A stretch of 64,000 bases of DNA from Colwellia maritima (lineage in GTDB: Bacteria; Pseudomonadota; Gammaproteobacteria; Enterobacterales; Alteromonadaceae), in the NCBI RefSeq assembly GCF_022669015.1, contig NZ_JAKKSL010000003.1, forward strand, positions 62,001-126,000, written 5' to 3'. Numbering within the stretch: position 1 is the first letter of the stretch; each line of letters starts with the position of its first letter. A program made the position numbers and the translations under genes. A model generated the notes under the pieces. That model saw only the letters and a program-made list of their open reading frames with translations, was not told the origin of the DNA and did not search any database. Positions 38,891 to 49,118 of this stretch are shown here, piece after piece.

Positions 38891-39810
38891 TAAAAATTAT
38901 ACTGAATACCTGCCGCTAAATAATCTTCGTCTTTATTTTCTGTTTTGATATCAAACGTTGTATAGAAAGCATATAGCTTAGTACTAGCTGCTAACTTATA
39001 ATCGACCCCGACCGTCATACCACTATTTTTATCAGCATTTTTATGATCAGCTATTTGATACTGACCTTTCAGTGTTGCTGCGCCTAATTTATATTTAGCT
39101 GAAACCATAACACCATCCATTTCAGCGCCTGTATCGATATTCTCTTGATTTTGTAACATTAACCCTAATGTAACACCTGCAACTTTTCCTTGTACCGTTG
39201 CTCTTAATGTATCATAACCTCCAACTTCTGAATCCATGGCAACAGAAACAAAAACCGTTGATTTCTTAAGGCTTTTATCGCCATAAAAAGCAGCAACAGA
39301 GAATGCATCTTCACCATCAACATCTTCTTCAGCCACATAGCTAGCACCAAATTGAAAACCATTAAATTTAGGTGATTTATAAGTAATAGAGTCACTTAAA
39401 CGATTTTCCCCTTTCCAAAGCACCTTAATATCAGCATTTAAATCGCTAAATAAATCAGCCTTCCCTTGAGATTGTTTGAGCATTGAATCATTTTTCCCCA
39501 AAAGCACTTCACCAAATGCACCTTTTAATCCAATAAACTGGTTTCTTCCCTTAAATACATCATCACTATCGCCATCAATGTCCACTTCAAATTCTGCTTG
39601 ATAAATAACTTCTAGATCATCATTTAATGTGTGAGTACCTTTAAAGCCAATACGAGATGCATTACTTTTAACCTCACTAAAGCTGCCTTCCCCCTCATCT
39701 GATACCTGTAAAGACACATCCGCTCTGCCGTATACATCAACCGATGCAGCCATGGCAGGATAAGCTAGAATGGAACATAGAGATAATGCCAACACGTTTA
39801 CTTGTTTCAT
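38890..39810 (-). CDS. Gram-negative porin, probably phosphate-regulated
   Basis: Intact, 306 residues. The signal peptide ends AMAA. Sixteen-strand type porin features: start SVDVYGRADVSLQV, SRIGFKGTHTLNDDLEVIYQAEFE, GRNQFIGLKGAFGEVLLGKND (the L3-like constriction region), and end with a C-terminal Phe (AAGIQYNF), the usual assembly signal. A Pho box lies upstream and phoB follows downstream on the same strand, which suggests a PhoE-like phosphate or anion porin. Gene name not assigned, since Shewanella and Colwellia porins differ from PhoE. Confidence 0.88.
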   Translation of the reverse strand: MKQVNVLALSLCSILAYPAMAASVDVYGRADVSLQVSDEGEGSFSEVKSNASRIGFKGTHTLNDDLEVIYQAEFEVDIDGDSDDVFKGRNQFIGLKGAFGEVLLGKNDSMLKQSQGKADLFSDLNADIKVLWKGENRLSDSITYKSPKFNGFQFGASYVAEEDVDGEDAFSVAAFYGDKSLKKSTVFVSVAMDSEVGGYDTLRATVQGKVAGVTLGLMLQNQENIDTGAEMDGVMVSAKYKLGAATLKGQYQIADHKNADKNSGMTVGVDYKLAASTKLYAFYTTFDIKTENKDEDYLAAGIQYNF

Positions 39811-39899
39811 GTTTTACGCCTTCTTTATAATTTGAAATATATTTTATGTGCCTTAAAGGCAAATGGTAAATTACTTGCCGGGTATGCTAAAGCGACTAT

Positions 39900-39917
39900 A
39901 TTACATAAATATGACAA
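39900..39917 (-). promoter_or_regulatory. Pho box upstream of the porin gene
   Basis: On the minus strand: TTGTCAT, ATTT, ATGTAAT, a 7-4-7 arrangement with good match in the first half and 5 of 7 in the second. About 90 bases before the porin start. The remaining porin/kinase interval (39811-40139) holds only AT-rich sequence, including two copies of a TTTTATTAAATATTTATTTCA stretch (about 39960 and 40012). Confidence 0.65.
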
Positions 39918-40139
39918 CCCTTGATAAAAACAGCAATAAAATGGCAATATTATTACAGTTTTATTAAATATTTATTTCATTTATGGCAATAAAGCCATAA
40001 TACTGTTACTTTTTTATTAAATATTTATTTCAAACAGAAAAGGTCATTTGATAATGTTGGTTTATTATCATAAAAAATTTTATCCTTTTCACAAAAGTAG
40101 TTAGAATAATAATAATTAATCAAAGCGAAAATTAATCCT

Positions 40140-41885
40140 ATGAAAGTAAAGAGCATTTCTCGAAAATTACTAACAAGAGTACTTTCATTTTATTTTATTT
40201 TAACGTTGAGCGTTACTGGCATCCAAGTTATCGCCGAATACTTTAATACAAAAAACCACATCAACAGTGAACTTCTTACGTTAGAAAAAACCATTAGTGG
40301 TAGCTTAACTCGCGCAGTTTGGGAGCTTAATACTCAACAAGCTATCGATATTTCAGAAGGCCTTGTTGCAATCCCCATGATCAAAGGTATTACTGTTACT
40401 GATGAATCAAACAACATAATTACACAATTAGGAGAAACCATTTCTCCTGAAAAAATAACGATAAAAAATGAAAATTCAAACGATGAATTAATGGGTATTA
40501 GCTCACTTACAGACGGTTTATTTGGCCATTCTTTTCCGCTAATATTTGAATTTTCAGGCAGAACAACTTCTGTCGGTAGGGTAACGTTATTATCAAGCGA
40601 TGCGGTTATTTTTAGCCGAATTAAAGTCGGTATCTATTTTCTTATTGGTAACGCAATCGTAAAAACAGCATTCTTAGTGTTTTTATTTTCGTTGGCTTTT
40701 AATAAATTACTAACCACTCCTTTACAAGAACTTACCCAACAAATTAGACAGATAGATCTAGATGATCCTGAAGCCTCTAAAATTCATTGCATGAATTATG
40801 AAAAAAACGAACTTAATATCCTTGAAGATGCCTACAACAACCTAGTCAATAAGTTAGTGGAATTTAAGGAAAAATTAGCTTTATCACAATTAGAAACAGA
40901 TAAAGCCAAAGAGCTACTTGACGAACATAATCTATTGCTTGAACAAGAAGTGGCAAGAAAAACATCCTCGTTGAGCAGTACAATGCTTAAAATGGAAGTA
41001 CAACAAAAAGAGTTACGAGAACAAAAACAAAACCTACAAGAAGAAAACATTCGCCGCAGTAAAACAGAAAAAACGCTAACAACAACCAACAAAGATCTTA
41101 TTCATTCAATTACCGAATTAAACAAAGCGAAAGAGCGACTGTTAGAAGCAGAAAAAATGGCTTCGGCGGGAGCACTATCTGCTGAAGTTTCACATGAATT
41201 ATCTACTCCTGTAGGTATAAGCATCACATCATCTAGCTACCTGCTAGAACAAATAATACATCTACAACAAACATTAATACAAAATAAGTTATCTAAAAAA
41301 TCCATTGAAGTCTTTATTGATAATGCGAATAAAAGCACCGAACTATTAATAAACAACCTGCAACGAGCCTCTGAATTACTGACCAGTTTTAAACACATTG
41401 CTGTGGACCAAACCAGTGATAAAATTCGTATGGTCAGTATTGCACTTTATTTAGATGAAATTATTCAATCTTTACATCCAAAATTACGAAAAACTAATCA
41501 TACAATTAACGTGCATTGTGATGAAAGTATTGAGGTTTATAGTCATCCTGGTGCTATTGCCCAAATTATTATCAATTTAATTATAAATTCCATCACTCAT
41601 GGATTTGAAAACATCAATAACGGCAAAATAACCATTGACGTTACCTTTCATCACAATTTGCTTACGATTGACTATGCCGATAATGGCCAAGGAATAACTC
41701 AAGAAGCTAGTGAAAAACTATTTGATGCATTTTATACAACTAAATCGAATAAAGGCGGCATAGGCCTAGGTACACATATCATAAAAAACTTAGTTATTGA
41801 CACCTTAAACGGTACAATTTCCGCACACTCCGAGTTAGGTAACGGCTTAAGTTACCATATTGAACTACCAGATATGCGGACCTAA
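40140..41885 (+). CDS. Sensor histidine kinase with long coiled coil
   Basis: Intact, 581 residues. Two membrane helices (about 12-32 and 165-187) flank a periplasmic sensor region with AVWELNTQQA. HAMP-like segment, then a long coiled coil (about 235-340), then HisKA-like domain with EVSHELSTPVGISITSS, N-box IINLIINSITHGF, DNGQGI and GGIGLGTHII. The H-box Ser-Thr-Pro variant is typical of kinases of the NtrB/ZraS-like side group. No response regulator is adjacent. Ligand unknown. Confidence 0.87.
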   Translation: MKVKSISRKLLTRVLSFYFILTLSVTGIQVIAEYFNTKNHINSELLTLEKTISGSLTRAVWELNTQQAIDISEGLVAIPMIKGITVTDESNNIITQLGETISPEKITIKNENSNDELMGISSLTDGLFGHSFPLIFEFSGRTTSVGRVTLLSSDAVIFSRIKVGIYFLIGNAIVKTAFLVFLFSLAFNKLLTTPLQELTQQIRQIDLDDPEASKIHCMNYEKNELNILEDAYNNLVNKLVEFKEKLALSQLETDKAKELLDEHNLLLEQEVARKTSSLSSTMLKMEVQQKELREQKQNLQEENIRRSKTEKTLTTTNKDLIHSITELNKAKERLLEAEKMASAGALSAEVSHELSTPVGISITSSSYLLEQIIHLQQTLIQNKLSKKSIEVFIDNANKSTELLINNLQRASELLTSFKHIAVDQTSDKIRMVSIALYLDEIIQSLHPKLRKTNHTINVHCDESIEVYSHPGAIAQIIINLIINSITHGFENINNGKITIDVTFHHNLLTIDYADNGQGITQEASEKLFDAFYTTKSNKGGIGLGTHIIKNLVIDTLNGTISAHSELGNGLSYHIELPDMRT

Positions 41886-41900
41886 AACCATAAAATATTA

Positions 41901-41940
41901 ACATAACTATCTGTAAAACAGATGTTTATATGTTTTTTTA
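41901..41940 (+). terminator. Terminator downstream of the kinase
   Basis: Hairpin with core ATCTGT-AAA-ACAGAT, extended by partial pairing of flanks, followed by a T7 run. It lies 16 bases after the kinase stop. The rest of 41886-42252 has no gene or other signal that I can see. Confidence 0.65.
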
Positions 41941-42252
41941 CACCTAACACTTGAGCTCGTTCTCAATTAATATAGCGGCAAGTAAACACCCGCCGGTTAC
42001 GATATAGCCGTATTAGAAAGCAATAGCACTACGTAAACACGTGTAAAGTTTTTTGTAATATTCATCATATTGTTTTTATTTTATTTCACTATATCACTCA
42101 TTTTCAGCCCGCTTTACTTGTTTTATTCTTATTTGAGATTAAGTTTTAATGAATGCTAATGATCCCCTTCTTTTTTTCAGGTAATATAGCGTTTTTAAAA
42201 ATAAGCCCTACCGCTTATTAACTTTTTAAGCATTCACGCTAGGATCATTTTT

Positions 42253-43175
42253 ATGTGGTTTAAAAACCTATACTTTTTCGCTTTTACTAGACCATTTAAA
42301 CATTCGGAAGAAGATTTAGAAAAGCATCTCAATGAACATCTTTTCACCCCCTGTGGCTCTACCGAACTATCACATTTCGGTTGGGTGAATGCTTTAGGCA
42401 AACATGGAAGTAGTAGCGTTCATAGTGCCAACGGCAACTTTTTAATATGCGCAAGAAAAGAAGAGAAAATTTTACCCGCCCCTGTTATCAAAGACATGAT
42501 TGAAGAAAAAGTAAACCTACTTGAACAAGAACAAGGCCGTGGCGCAACGAAAAAAGAAAAAGAACAGTTTAAAGAAGATATTGTTTTTGAACTACTACCA
42601 CGTGCTTTTTCACGTATTTCTGACACGCACGCTTATATAAGCCCAAAAGATAACATTATTGTTATTAACGCTAGCGCACGTGGTAAAGCAGAAGATTTAC
42701 TAGCCCTACTGCGTAAAGTGTTAGGCACATTACCTGTAACAACGTTAGAGCCTGATGTTCAAGCCGATGAAACCATGACTGATTGGTTAGTGAAAAAAGA
42801 TCTGGGGGCTAAGTTCCAATTAGGTATGGAAGCCGAATTTAACGCAATTGGTGATGATGGCGCCGTCATTCGTGTTAAAAATCAAGATTTAGAAAGCGAT
42901 GAAATAAAATCTCATTTAGATGCAGACAAATACATGGTAAAAGTTGCACTTGAATGGGACGAATCACTCTCTTTTATGCTTTGTGATGATTTATCTATCA
43001 AACGTATTAAATTCTTTGACGTTATTCAAGAACAAAATGATGACATAAATAGTGACGATGTTGTTGCAAAGTGGATGCTGACTTTGCATTAATGGCCGGA
43101 GAATTAAATCGCTTTATTCACGATTTACTTAACGAGTTTTCCTTAAAAACAACTGAATTATTAGAAAACGACTAA
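42253..43175 (+). CDS. rdgC: Recombination-associated protein RdgC (one apparent frameshift)
   Basis: About 307 residues (E. coli 303). MWFKNLYFFAFTRPF at the start, STELSHFGWVNALGKHG, KEKEQFKEDIVFELLPRAFSR, and a C-terminal part after a lost G near 43075 (GGG read as GG) that restores DADFALMAGELNRFIHDLL. RdgC forms a ring dimer on double-stranded DNA and modulates RecA activity. Monocistronic, before pgk. Confidence 0.93.
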
Positions 43176-43215
43176 CTCTATTTAGCTAGAAACTGATTAC
43201 TTATTGGGAGTAAAA

Positions 43216-44391
43216 ATGACTATTATTAAAATGTCTGATTTAACATTAACAGATAAACGCGTTTTAATCCGTGAAGATTTAAACGTGCCCGTTCAAGACG
43301 GAAAAATCACCTCGGACGCTCGGTTACAAGCTGCATTACCTACCATAAAACTGGCTTTAGATCCGGCGCAAAAGTGATGATAATGTCTCACCTTGGTCGT
43401 CCAACTGAAGGCGAATATTGTGAAGAGTATTCTCTTAAACCTGTTGCTGATTATCTAGCAGGTGCCCTTAATTACCCTGTTCGCTTAGTTAAAGACTATT
43501 TAACAGGCGTAGATGTAGCGGCCGGAGAGCTTGTTGTTTTTGAAAACGTTCGTTTTAATAACGGCGAAAAGAAAAATGATGACGCCCTAGCCAAACAACT
43601 TGCTAATCTATGTGATATCTTTGTTATGGACGCTTTCGGCACAGCTCATCGTGCACAAGCAAGTACCCATGGTGTAGCTAAATTTGCACCAACGGCTTGT
43701 GCCGGTCCATTACTGGTCAGTGAATTAGCTGCTTTAAGTAAAGCGCTAGATAACCTTGACTCGTCCTTTAGTTGCCATTGTAGGTGGTTCAAAAGTATCA
43801 ACTAAACTCACAGTTTTAGATGCATTATCAAAAATTGCTGATACCATCATTGTTGGTGGCGGAATTTCAAATACATTTGTTGCTGCGGCGGGAAATGAAG
43901 TGGGTAAATCACTCTATGAAGCTGATTTAATTCCAGAAGCACAACGTCTATGTAAACAAACACAAATAATATTTGCTGACGATGTAACAGTCACTCGTGA
44001 TGGTTTCAGCGATTGGAAACATGATTCAGCTACACAAATCAAATCGGCATCTGAAGTAGACGCAGAAGATGACATCATTGATTATGGCCCAAAAACTGCC
44101 GCAAAAGTGGCCGAAATAATAAAAACTGCGGGCACCATTTTATGGAACGGTCCTGTGGGCGTTTTTGAAATGGACGCTTTTGCCAAAGGTACTGAAGTTA
44201 TTTCTCATGCTATTGCTGATAGCGCCGCTTTTTCAATTGCAGGCGGTGGCGACACTTTAGCTGCTGTTGATAAATACAATATTAAAGATAAAGTTTCCTA
44301 TATTTCAACAGGGGGCGGTGCCTTTTTAGAATTTTTAGAAGGTAAAAAATTACCTGCAGTTGAAATATTAGAACAAAGAGCAGAAGGTTAA
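43216..44391 (+). CDS. pgk: Phosphoglycerate kinase (two apparent frameshifts)
   Basis: About 391 residues, the normal length. [90 protein letters not shown] and GGGDTLAAV. It makes ATP and 3-phosphoglycerate in glycolysis. The first break at 43363-43366 reads CCGG where GCTGG would give Asp-Ala-Gly-Ala; the second, near 43758, has one extra base before [15 protein letters not shown] stands eight bases before ATG 43216. Followed by two aldolase genes. Confidence 0.95.
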
Positions 44392-44404
44392 TCATCAAAA
44401 AATC

Positions 44405-44470
44405 AAGTTTCGGGCTTAATAAATAAGAAACAAAATTTACAAGGTTTTATCTCTTATTTGCTCGAAACTT
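44405..44470 (+). terminator. Large hairpin after pgk
   Basis: AAGTTTCG (44405-44412) pairs with CGAAACTT (44463-44470), and inner segments AAATAAGA/TCTTATTT pair as well, giving a long imperfect stem followed by ATTT. Likely terminator or processing hairpin between pgk and the class I aldolase. Confidence 0.6.
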
Positions 44471-44613
44471 ATTTAAAGTGACGCTTGGCTGTTCACATAG
44501 TAAAACCATAAAATAACACTATACTCTGTAATTTATACCAACATTATGGGCAGGTTAACACTCCATCCCTCGGAGATTCACCTAAAACAAAGCTCAATCT
44601 AAAGGAGAATTAT

Positions 44614-45519
44614 ATGTCTTTGAGCGATTCAACAATGGCATCAATGCTTAAAAAAGTAACGACTGAACAAGGTTTCATTGCTGCACTAGACCAAAGTGGC
44701 GGTAGTACCCCAAAAGCATTAGCATTATATGGCATAGATAGCTCTGAGTTTTCTAATGATGAGCAAATGTATGATTTAGTACATCAAATGCGTACTCGTA
44801 TTGTAACTAACCCTGTTTTTACAGGTGAGCGTGTTTTAGGCGCTATATTATTTGAGAACACACTTGATAGAGAATTTTTAGGTCAATCAGCAGCTCAGTA
44901 TTTATGGCAAGAAAAGCAAGTTGTCCCTTTTCTCAAAGTAGATAAAGGCCTTTGTGATGAAAAGAACGATGTGCAATTGATGAAAGATATACCTGCACTA
45001 GATTTACTCCTTGATAAAGCCGTAGAACAAGGCGTATTCGGTACAAAAATGCGATCAGTAATCAAATTAGCAAATCCGCAAGGGATTGATGATGTTGTTG
45101 CGCAACAATTTACCATTGCCAAGCAAATACTCGCGAAAGGTTTAATACCAATAATTGAGCCAGAAATCGATATTAACAGTCCAGAAAAGGCTGCTGCTGA
45201 AAGCTTACTAAAGTCAGCACTACTGAAAGCGTTGAACAACTTAGCTAATAACCAAAAAGTCATGTTAAAAGTAACGTTACCCGATACAGATAATTTTTAT
45301 GCCGAATGTATTAATCATCAAAATGTGATTAAAGTAGTCGCATTATCGGGTGGTTACACAAGAGAGCAAGCCAATGAAAAAGTTGCTGCAAATCATAATA
45401 TGATCGCAAGTTTTTCTCGTGCTTTAACGCAAGGGCTAAGCGCTAAACAATCAGATGAAGCATTCACAAAGGTGTTAAATCTAGCTATTGAAGATATTTT
45501 TAATGCATCGAAGACTTAG
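44614..45519 (+). CDS. Class I fructose-bisphosphate aldolase
   Basis: Intact, 301 residues. EQGFIAALDQSGGSTPKAL at the start, MRTRIVTNPVFTGERVLGAILFE, PFLKVDKGL, the probable Schiff-base Lys in VMLKVTLPD, and VVALSGGYTREQANEK. This is the metal-independent, Schiff-base aldolase cleaving fructose-1,6-bisphosphate. AAAGGAGA precedes the ATG. It is followed by a class II enzyme for the same reaction, so the cell carries both types side by side. Confidence 0.92.
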   Translation: MSLSDSTMASMLKKVTTEQGFIAALDQSGGSTPKALALYGIDSSEFSNDEQMYDLVHQMRTRIVTNPVFTGERVLGAILFENTLDREFLGQSAAQYLWQEKQVVPFLKVDKGLCDEKNDVQLMKDIPALDLLLDKAVEQGVFGTKMRSVIKLANPQGIDDVVAQQFTIAKQILAKGLIPIIEPEIDINSPEKAAAESLLKSALLKALNNLANNQKVMLKVTLPDTDNFYAECINHQNVIKVVALSGGYTREQANEKVAANHNMIASFSRALTQGLSAKQSDEAFTKVLNLAIEDIFNASKT

Positions 45520-45548
45520 TATTCACTAAATATTTATGAAATCCCCTA

Positions 45549-45570
45549 AACCACACTTATTAGTGTGGTT
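45549..45570 (+). terminator. Terminator hairpin after class I aldolase
   Basis: Perfect 9-base inverted repeat AACCACACT/AGTGTGGTT with a 4-base loop, 30 bases after the stop. It suggests that the class I and class II aldolase genes are separate transcription units. Confidence 0.7.
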
Positions 45571-45785
45571 AACTTCCTAACATTTACACCAATGTATGTT
45601 AAAAATGAACTTTTTTGAATAGTTTTAATGTAATTTTAATACAAAAATACATTATTCAACTTCAAGCTATCAAAACCACAACTTTTACTGCATGAACACG
45701 ATAAACCCTGCTATAATTCTGTCAATGTAACCAAAAGGTTTCATTTACACCAACAAATTTTAATTGGCGAATTTAGGAGTACCCA

Positions 45786-46853
45786 ATGGCTTTAATTTCC
45801 ATGCGTCAAATGCTAGATCATGCAGCAGAATTCAACTATGGCATCCCGGCGTTTAACGTAAATAATTTAGAGCAAGTGCGCGCAATCATGATTGCCGCAA
45901 ATAAAACCGATAGCCCTGTTATTCTTCAAGGTTCCGCCGGAGCTCGCAAATATCTTGCCGGAGCACCATTTTTACGTCATTTGATTTTAGCCGCGATTGA
46001 AGAATTCCCACATATACCTGTGGTAATGCATCAAGATCATGGAACATCGCCCAGTGTTTGCCAACGCTCAATTCAATTAGGTTTTTCATCAGTAATGATG
46101 GATGGCTCATTAATGGATGACGGCAAAACGCCAAGTAGCTATGAATATAATGTTGACGTAACCCGCAGAACGGTTGAAATGGCACATGCTTGTGGTGTAT
46201 CTGTTGAAGGTGAGTTAGGTTGTTTAGGTTCATTAGAAACAGGTGAAGGCGGCGAAGAAGATGGCATTGGTGCTGTCGGTAAATTATCATTAGAACAAAT
46301 GCTAACCGATCCAGAAGAAGCCGCTGACTTTGTTCAAAAAACACAGGTAGATGCTTTAGCTATAGCGTGTGGCACGTCACATGGTGCTTATAAGTTTACC
46401 CGTCCTCCTACAGATGATATTTTAGCTATAGATCGCATTAAGGCCATCCATGCCCGTATTCCTAATACGCATTTAGTTATGCATGGTTCATCATCTGTTC
46501 CACAAGAGTGGTTGGCCATTATTAATGAATATGGTGGTGATATCCCAGAAACTTATGGTGTACCTGTTGAGCAAATTCAAGAAGGTATCAAAAATGGCGT
46601 ACGTAAAGTTAACATTGATACTGATTTACGCCTAGCATCTACTGGTGCAACCCGACGATTTTTAGCGCAGAACCCAAGTGAGTTTGACCCTCGTAAATTT
46701 CTTGGAGAAACAACTAAAGCAATGTCTGATATTTGTGTTGCTCGATATGAAGCGTTTAATACCGCAGGCCATGCGAGTAAAATTAAACCCATTAGCCTTG
46801 ATACCATGTTTGACCTCTACCAAGCAGGTAAGCTAAAAGCATTAATCAAATAA
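45786..46853 (+). CDS. Class II fructose-bisphosphate aldolase
   Basis: Intact, 355 residues. [19 protein letters not shown], zinc and catalytic residues in [48 protein letters not shown] and [13 protein letters not shown]. This is the class IIB (CbbA/FbaA of the 350-residue type) metal-dependent aldolase of glycolysis and gluconeogenesis. AGGAG precedes the ATG. It carries three GCCGG or CCGGC strings in places where GCT-GG or CCA-GC codons are likely. Confidence 0.94.
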   Translation: MALISMRQMLDHAAEFNYGIPAFNVNNLEQVRAIMIAANKTDSPVILQGSAGARKYLAGAPFLRHLILAAIEEFPHIPVVMHQDHGTSPSVCQRSIQLGFSSVMMDGSLMDDGKTPSSYEYNVDVTRRTVEMAHACGVSVEGELGCLGSLETGEGGEEDGIGAVGKLSLEQMLTDPEEAADFVQKTQVDALAIACGTSHGAYKFTRPPTDDILAIDRIKAIHARIPNTHLVMHGSSSVPQEWLAIINEYGGDIPETYGVPVEQIQEGIKNGVRKVNIDTDLRLASTGATRRFLAQNPSEFDPRKFLGETTKAMSDICVARYEAFNTAGHASKIKPISLDTMFDLYQAGKLKALIK

Positions 46854-46877
46854 ATTCCTATATTATTTCAATAAAAT

Positions 46878-46899
46878 AAAGGGCTACGGCCCTTTTTTG
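46878..46899 (+). terminator. Intrinsic terminator of class II aldolase gene
   Basis: AAAGGGC-TACG-GCCCTTT followed by TTTGTCTTTT, about 25 bases after the stop. A classic GC stem and T-run. Confidence 0.9.
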
Positions 46900-47080
46900 T
46901 CTTTTAATCGTCGAAACCTACTTTAAAATATTAATAACTTCTTTATAATGACTATAAACTTAAGTTATAGTTTTAGTGTTTTACCCCGTTAGTACACTTA
47001 CTTATAAATCTACTTTTCTTTGGTTCTAAGTTATCTTATGTGCCGTAGAAAGGTTATTGTGCCCTGAAATTGAGATTAAA

Positions 47081-47926
47081 ATGATTCGCTCAACTTTTTA
47101 CCTATTATTATTCGTTTTGTCTTTTAATACTTTTGCACAAGAAAAGAATATTGACGGTGAACATGCAACAGCGGCAGACATAATATCGAGTCTAGAAACA
47201 CCACAAAGCCCCAAAAAGAAGAATACTCCTCCTATTATGTCAAGCTCAGCTGAGTTAGGTTTTCTTTATAAAACAGGTAACACTAACAGTGGGGATATTA
47301 AAGCGGGCTTAGATTTTCGCTTCGAAAAAGATTCATGGTTGAGTTTATTAAACGTCGATTTACTTATGAAAAAAGCCGACATTACAGATGAGAATGGCAA
47401 TAGCCACTTTAAAAAAACTGATCAAAAGTGGACATTAACTTCTCAAACAAACTATAACTTAGACAATAAAGAAAAAAACTACATTTATGGCAATGCTTGG
47501 TTTGAAGAAAATGAGTTTAGTGGTTTCAAAAACCAAGCCTCACTCTCTTCCGGTTGGGGTCGACATTGGTATAAAAGTGAAATGGCATCACTTTGGGGAG
47601 ATATCGGCCCTGGCTACAAACGCGATTTAATTAAAGAATCTGAAACCGTCTCAAAGAGAACAGCAGATACTTGGATGATTCAACTACAAGCCTTATACAT
47701 CAGAAAGCTAGGCGAACATATTGAATTAAAACAGTACCTTAGTGCAAAACAAGCCCTAGATACAGACGAAAATAGTATTTATAAAGCCGTATCAACAATT
47801 ACAACAAAACTCATATCAACACTACAGCTCAAGTTTAATTTCACTTTAGGTTATAACAGTAAAGTTGACATTGACAAAGAGAAGTCGGACACCCAAACAG
47901 CGGTAACCATTGTATATAGCTTTTAA
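47081..47926 (+). CDS. DUF481 outer-membrane beta-barrel protein, copy 1
   Basis: 281 residues from ATG 47081. The signal peptide ends FNTFAQ. A linker of about 40 residues rich in Pro and Lys is followed by a DUF481 barrel starting SSAELGFLYKTGNTNSGDIKAG and ending in Phe (AVTIVYSF). DUF481 proteins are outer-membrane barrels, including salt-induced YdiY-like proteins, of unknown function. A tandem paralogue follows about 130 bases on. Confidence 0.88.
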   Translation: MIRSTFYLLLFVLSFNTFAQEKNIDGEHATAADIISSLETPQSPKKKNTPPIMSSSAELGFLYKTGNTNSGDIKAGLDFRFEKDSWLSLLNVDLLMKKADITDENGNSHFKKTDQKWTLTSQTNYNLDNKEKNYIYGNAWFEENEFSGFKNQASLSSGWGRHWYKSEMASLWGDIGPGYKRDLIKESETVSKRTADTWMIQLQALYIRKLGEHIELKQYLSAKQALDTDENSIYKAVSTITTKLISTLQLKFNFTLGYNSKVDIDKEKSDTQTAVTIVYSF

Positions 47927-48059
47927 GCCTACATACGTTTTAGAAAACTGCTTATTTTCAGATATATTATTAGCTATAATATCAGCTATAATACTATCTA
48001 ATATTTATAACATTAATTAACTTAAACATTAACATTACTTAATATTGAAAAGGAAAATC

Positions 48060-48842
48060 ATGAACCTAAAACTAGCCCTCCCTACTTTATGCCTACTGCC
48101 ATTTATAACACACGCAGTAAACGCTGAAGAAGCGAAAAAAGTAAAACCTACCATTACTGCGTCAGCAGAATTAGGCTTTCTTTATAAAACAGGTAACACG
48201 AAAAGCGCCGACGTAAAAGCAGGCTTTAACCTTAAGCATCAAAAAGACAAATGGCGTTCAGACGTTTCTTTTAATATTCTAGCGAAAAAGTTAGAAAAAG
48301 AAGATGACGAAGGCAATGACGAATTTGAAACCACTGATAATAAATGGGATATAGTCGGTCAAACCAACTACACCATTGGAGAAGAAGGGAAAAACTACCT
48401 TTACGGTAACCTAGCCCATGAACAAGATAAATTTGGTGGTTTTGAATCACAAAGTTCATTTTCATTTGGTTGGGGCCGTAACTGGCTTGAAACTGAAACC
48501 TCATCATTTTTTGCTGATATAGGCCCGGGTGTTACACACGATGTAACACGTGAAACAGAAACCAAAGCGTCAGAAAGCAGTTCTAACCTAATCGTTCAAG
48601 TACAGGCTTTATATACGCACAAATTCAATGAACATGTTCAATTTAAACAACATTTCGTTGCAAAACAAGCGACTGAATCAGGTGAGAATAGTATTTATAA
48701 ATCTGAAACATCTGTTACAGCTCAGTTGGTTGACGCATTACAATTGAAATTTGCTTTACGAATCAACTATGATACTGAAGTTGAGCCTGAGTATGAAAAT
48801 ACTAACACGGAAACCTCATTGACTTTAATTTACAACTTCTAA
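48060..48842 (+). CDS. DUF481 outer-membrane beta-barrel protein, copy 2
   Basis: 260 residues from ATG 48060 (AAAAGGA seven bases before it); the barrel is clearly homologous to the preceding protein (SAELGFLYKTGNTKSADVKAG; GENSIYKSETSVTAQLV; terminal Phe). It has a shorter linker and is more acidic (KLEKEDDEGNDEFE), consistent with a halophilic surface. A tandem duplication that has since diverged. A strong terminator follows. Confidence 0.9.
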   Translation: MNLKLALPTLCLLPFITHAVNAEEAKKVKPTITASAELGFLYKTGNTKSADVKAGFNLKHQKDKWRSDVSFNILAKKLEKEDDEGNDEFETTDNKWDIVGQTNYTIGEEGKNYLYGNLAHEQDKFGGFESQSSFSFGWGRNWLETETSSFFADIGPGVTHDVTRETETKASESSSNLIVQVQALYTHKFNEHVQFKQHFVAKQATESGENSIYKSETSVTAQLVDALQLKFALRINYDTEVEPEYENTNTETSLTLIYNF

Positions 48843-48877
48843 ATAAAGCGTAGTTTTTCAACAACTACACTAGCACT

Positions 48878-48913
48878 ATACAGTTATTATCTGCTTAACG
48901 ATAATAACTGTAT
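48878..48913. terminator. Bidirectional terminator after the DUF481 pair
   Basis: Perfect 14-base inverted repeat (48878-48891 and 48900-48913) with an 8-base loop, between the DUF481 gene and the convergent small membrane protein gene. Confidence 0.8.
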
Positions 48914-48941
48914 ACATCAAAAAATTGTGACGCTTATACAA

Positions 48942-49118
48942 TTAGTCATCAAGTTTACCGCTACTTTGCTCTATATAGCACTCATCTATTTTTTTTAGTC
49001 GTTCTACATGCTTTATATGCGCACGCCGTGCTGCATAAAGAAAAACACTGACGATGATAATTACAAGAGTTGCTATTGAATATGTTCCTTCAATAAAAAA
49101 ATTACTTAACCATTCCAT
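48942..49118 (-). CDS. Small single-span membrane protein
   Basis: 58 residues: MEWLSNFFIEGTYS, a membrane helix (about 14-31: IATLVIIIVSVFLYAA), then a basic, charged cytoplasmic tail (RRAHIKHVERLKKID) and an acidic end. AGGA lies nine bases before the ATG. The layout (short outside part, one helix, positive inside stretch) is that of a genuine small inner-membrane protein. No family recognised. It stands alone between two convergent units. Confidence 0.55.
   Translation of the reverse strand: MEWLSNFFIEGTYSIATLVIIIVSVFLYAARRAHIKHVERLKKIDECYIEQSSGKLDD

Noticed and set aside
39955..40035. Two TTTTATTAAATATTTATTTCA-like copies upstream of the kinase as a CRISPR or iteron array
   Set aside because: Only two imperfect copies of low-complexity AT sequence with no regular spacing. 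Not enough for an array.
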